From NCBI GenBank assembly GCA_964293815.1, contig CAXYYC010000029.1, forward strand, positions 1 to 31,857: 31,857 bases of DNA. Reading direction: 5' to 3'. The position numbers were made by a program, and so were the translations under genes. Origin of the DNA: CTSOIL-112 sp964293815. GTDB lineage: Bacteria; Pseudomonadota; Gammaproteobacteria; Burkholderiales; Burkholderiaceae. Every line of letters begins with the position of its first letter. Position 1 is the stretch's first letter. The notes under the pieces are model-generated. The model saw only the letters and a program-made list of their open reading frames with translations. It was not told the origin of the DNA and did not search any database. This document shows positions 29,701 through 31,857 of this stretch, piece by piece.

Positions 29701-31857
29701 CGGTTCACCGCCGCACAGGCGGCTTAGAAATCCGAAACGTGCGTCTTGTTCGATGATTTTGGGTTCACCGCCGCACAGGCGGCTTAGAAACGATCGACAC
29801 CTACCCAAAAAATACCAAGCTAGTTCACCGCCGCACAGGCGGCTTAGAAAGCTAATGGAGGCCGAATTTCGAGTATGGAGGTGTTCACCGCCGCACAGGC
29901 GGCTTAGAAAAGTACGCGCCCTCGTGTGTTCTGCGCGAGCCTGTTCACCGCCGCACAGGCGGCTTAGAAATAAAGCACTGGGCATCGGGACCATGAGTGT
30001 TTGTTCACCGCCGCACAGGCGGCTTAGAAACCAACCGCACCGGCAGGCGGCACACCGGTATGGTTCACCGCCGCACAGGCGGCTTAGAAAATGATCACCG
30101 TCGAAGAATTCATCGAACAACTGTTCACCGCCGCACAGGCGGCTTAGAAAAATCCGAAACCGTGTTCGGCATATCCTGCCAAGTTCACCGCCGCACAGGC
30201 GGCTTAGAAAACGCCGCTGGGATTGACGATTGGCGCGATTGCGTTCACCGCCGCACAGGCGGCTTAGAAAGAGTAAAATTTGCGTATCGACGCCAATCAT
30301 TTGTTCACCGCCGCACAGGCGGCTTAGAAAGATTGATTAATTGAAGCGAAATTGTTGTAAAGGTTCACCGCCGCACAGGCGGCTTAGAAACAGCCGAAAT
30401 AGCCAACATCAAGGCGGACACCGTTCACCGCCGCACAGGCGGCTTAGAAACGCCGCGAAACTGATGTCCTCGGGGTTCGGGCGTTCACCGCCGCACAGGC
30501 GGCTTAGAAATTGACCCGAATGGCAATGCTGTGGGTCATGGCGTTCACCGCCGCACAGGCGGCTTAGAAAGAAATTTATTCGACTGCGCCTGCGCGAGTA
30601 TGGTTCACCGCCGCACAGGCGGCTTAGAAAGCCAATTGGACACCTCCTCGTTGACCGAGCGGGTTCACCGCCGCACAGGCGGCTTAGAAAAACGGAATTG
30701 AGCCGGTGACGATTGTGTCGGGGTTCACCGCCGCACAGGCGGCTTAGAAAATTAAATAATGAGTAAATGCAGATAGCCGCTTGTTCACCGCCGCACAGGC
30801 GGCTTAGAAAAACCTTCAAGGCATCGGTGATGCGCTTAAATAGTTCACCGCCGCACAGGCGGCTTAGAAATCACGCTCGATCAATTACGGCCGCTGGCGA
30901 TGGTTCACCGCCGCACAGGCGGCTTAGAAAATTTAAGGGGGATGCGCTCACACCAGCGATTGGTTCACCGCCGCACAGGCGGCTTAGAAACATCCCTGCA
31001 CCTCAAAAACTGGGAGCTGATCGTTCACCGCCGCACAGGCGGCTTAGAAAAGATTGAGTTAGCAAGACAATAATTTGAAAATGTTCACCGCCGCACAGGC
31101 GGCTTAGAAATCAAGCACGACGAACTAAGCCCAGAGCAAATTGTTCACCGCCGCACAGGCGGCTTAGAAAGATGAAGCGTGTCGCGGTTTTATCGTTCTC
31201 ATGTTCACCGCCGCACAGGCGGCTTAGAAACACAAGAGTGCGCAGATGCAGGCGTGGAGTACGTTCACCGCCGCACAGGCGGCTTAGAAAACCCAGACGC
31301 AACACAAAGCGAGTTTGAAGCGGTTCACCGCCGCACAGGCGGCTTAGAAAATAATCCGCAGGGATTTTAATGCAGTAGCATCGTTCACCGCCGCACAGGC
31401 GGCTTAGAAAAAATTAAGAGAAAATCTTCACTCCTCCGCCGTGTTCACCGCCGCACAGGCGGCTTAGAAAAGAGCCAATGGCCAGACCAACCAAAGCGTA
31501 TAGTTCACCGCCGCACAGGCGGCTTAGAAAAGTCCAAACATTTTTCACTCCGAGATTGTGTAGTTCACCGCCGCACAGGCGGCTTAGAAATGCCAGTGCG
31601 CCCACGCCGCCAAGCAGCAAGCGTTCACCGCCGCACAGGCGGCTTAGAAAAAAATGCTCTGAAAAAATCCGACTGTAATGTCGTTCACCGCCGCACAGGC
31701 GGCTTAGAAAATCAAAGCCAAAACCTGCACCGAAGCCAAAAGGTTCACCGCCGCACAGGCGGCTTAGAAAATTTTTTGTGCCAATACCGTCTATCGCTCA
31801 TTGTTCACCGCCGCACAGGCGGCTTAGAAAATCAAAGCCAAAACCTGCACCGAAGCC
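26759..31857 (+). CRISPR. Type I-F CRISPR array, at least 85 repeats
   Basis: There are 85 copies of a 28-nt repeat (begins GTTCACCGCC, ends GGCTTAGAAA, with the CCGCC/GGCGG hairpin of I-F repeats) at a 60-bp period. 84 spacers are complete: 80 of 32 nt and four of 33 nt (starting 28227, 28768, 29369 and 29610). The 85th is cut by the window edge. By eye, all repeats are identical except the one at 29281, which has C at its second base. The leader lies at the left, so newest spacers are there. The last, partial spacer is the same as the spacer at 31711. Protein-like frames across the array are artefacts of the repeat. Confidence 0.98.

Noticed and set aside
26801..31678. Long open frames on both strands across the array encoding repeated peptides such as VHRRTGGLE or FLSRLCGGE
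   Set aside because: They are translations of the CRISPR repeat, kept open because the 60-bp period is a multiple of three; frames shift wherever a spacer has 33 nt.
22934..31857. A CRISPR-associated transposon (type I-F3 with Tn7-like genes)
   Set aside because: Csy1 and Csy2 are separate proteins, not the Cas8-Cas5 fusion of I-F3; the transposase is of MuA type in a phage, and no TnsA, TnsB, TnsC or TniQ is seen.

Overview
The window joins two elements: the larger part of a Mu-like transposable prophage (1-22933) and the effector half of a type I-F CRISPR-Cas locus with a very long array (22934-31857, running off the right edge). The host is most likely a member of the Neisseriaceae. The cas genes carry DNA-uptake-sequence words of the AGGCTGCCTGAA / AGGCTACCTGAA type known from that family, while I found none in 22.9 kb of prophage. 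I cannot name the genus.

Prophage layout. A control region at about 13.1-13.9 kb separates two divergent arms. Leftward (minus strand) run a Ner-like regulator, small regulators, a DUF3102 protein, transposase A (DD35E), the ATPase B, a string of small early genes, DUF3164, a phage HU protein, DUF2786, GemA and the Mor activator. Directly after Mor come the late head genes protease I/scaffold Z, major capsid, a DUF2190 decoration protein, gp35-like and gp36, leaving the window in a gp37-position gene. Rightward (plus strand) run the repressor operon (repressor, a small protein, a secreted protein, a terminator), then the lysis cassette (peptidase-like lysin, holin candidates, Rz/Rz1), TraR-like, gp25/26/27-like, large terminase, portal, F and G. 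The phage then ends in repeated transposase-site-like sequences and a terminal CA. In Mu all late genes form one block; here the lysis-to-G segment is inverted and placed on the other side of the repressor.

Control. A strong sigma70 promoter (TTGACT, 17 bp, TATGAT) points into the early genes. A palindromic operator fills its spacer, and a second copy of the same palindrome covers the start codon of the repressor gene, so one repressor can silence lytic growth and regulate itself.

CRISPR-Cas. The prophage end lies inside csy1 (cas8f). What remains of csy1 lacks roughly its first 100 residues, followed by intact csy2 (cas5f), csy3 (cas7f) and cas6f, an AT-rich leader and at least 85 near-identical 28-nt repeats with mostly 32-nt spacers. 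cas1, cas2-3 and the 5' part of csy1 should lie beyond the left prophage end, outside the window. The simplest reading is a once active I-F system disabled by transposition of a phage into its large-subunit gene. A tRNA-like folded element between F and G is the least explained item in the phage.
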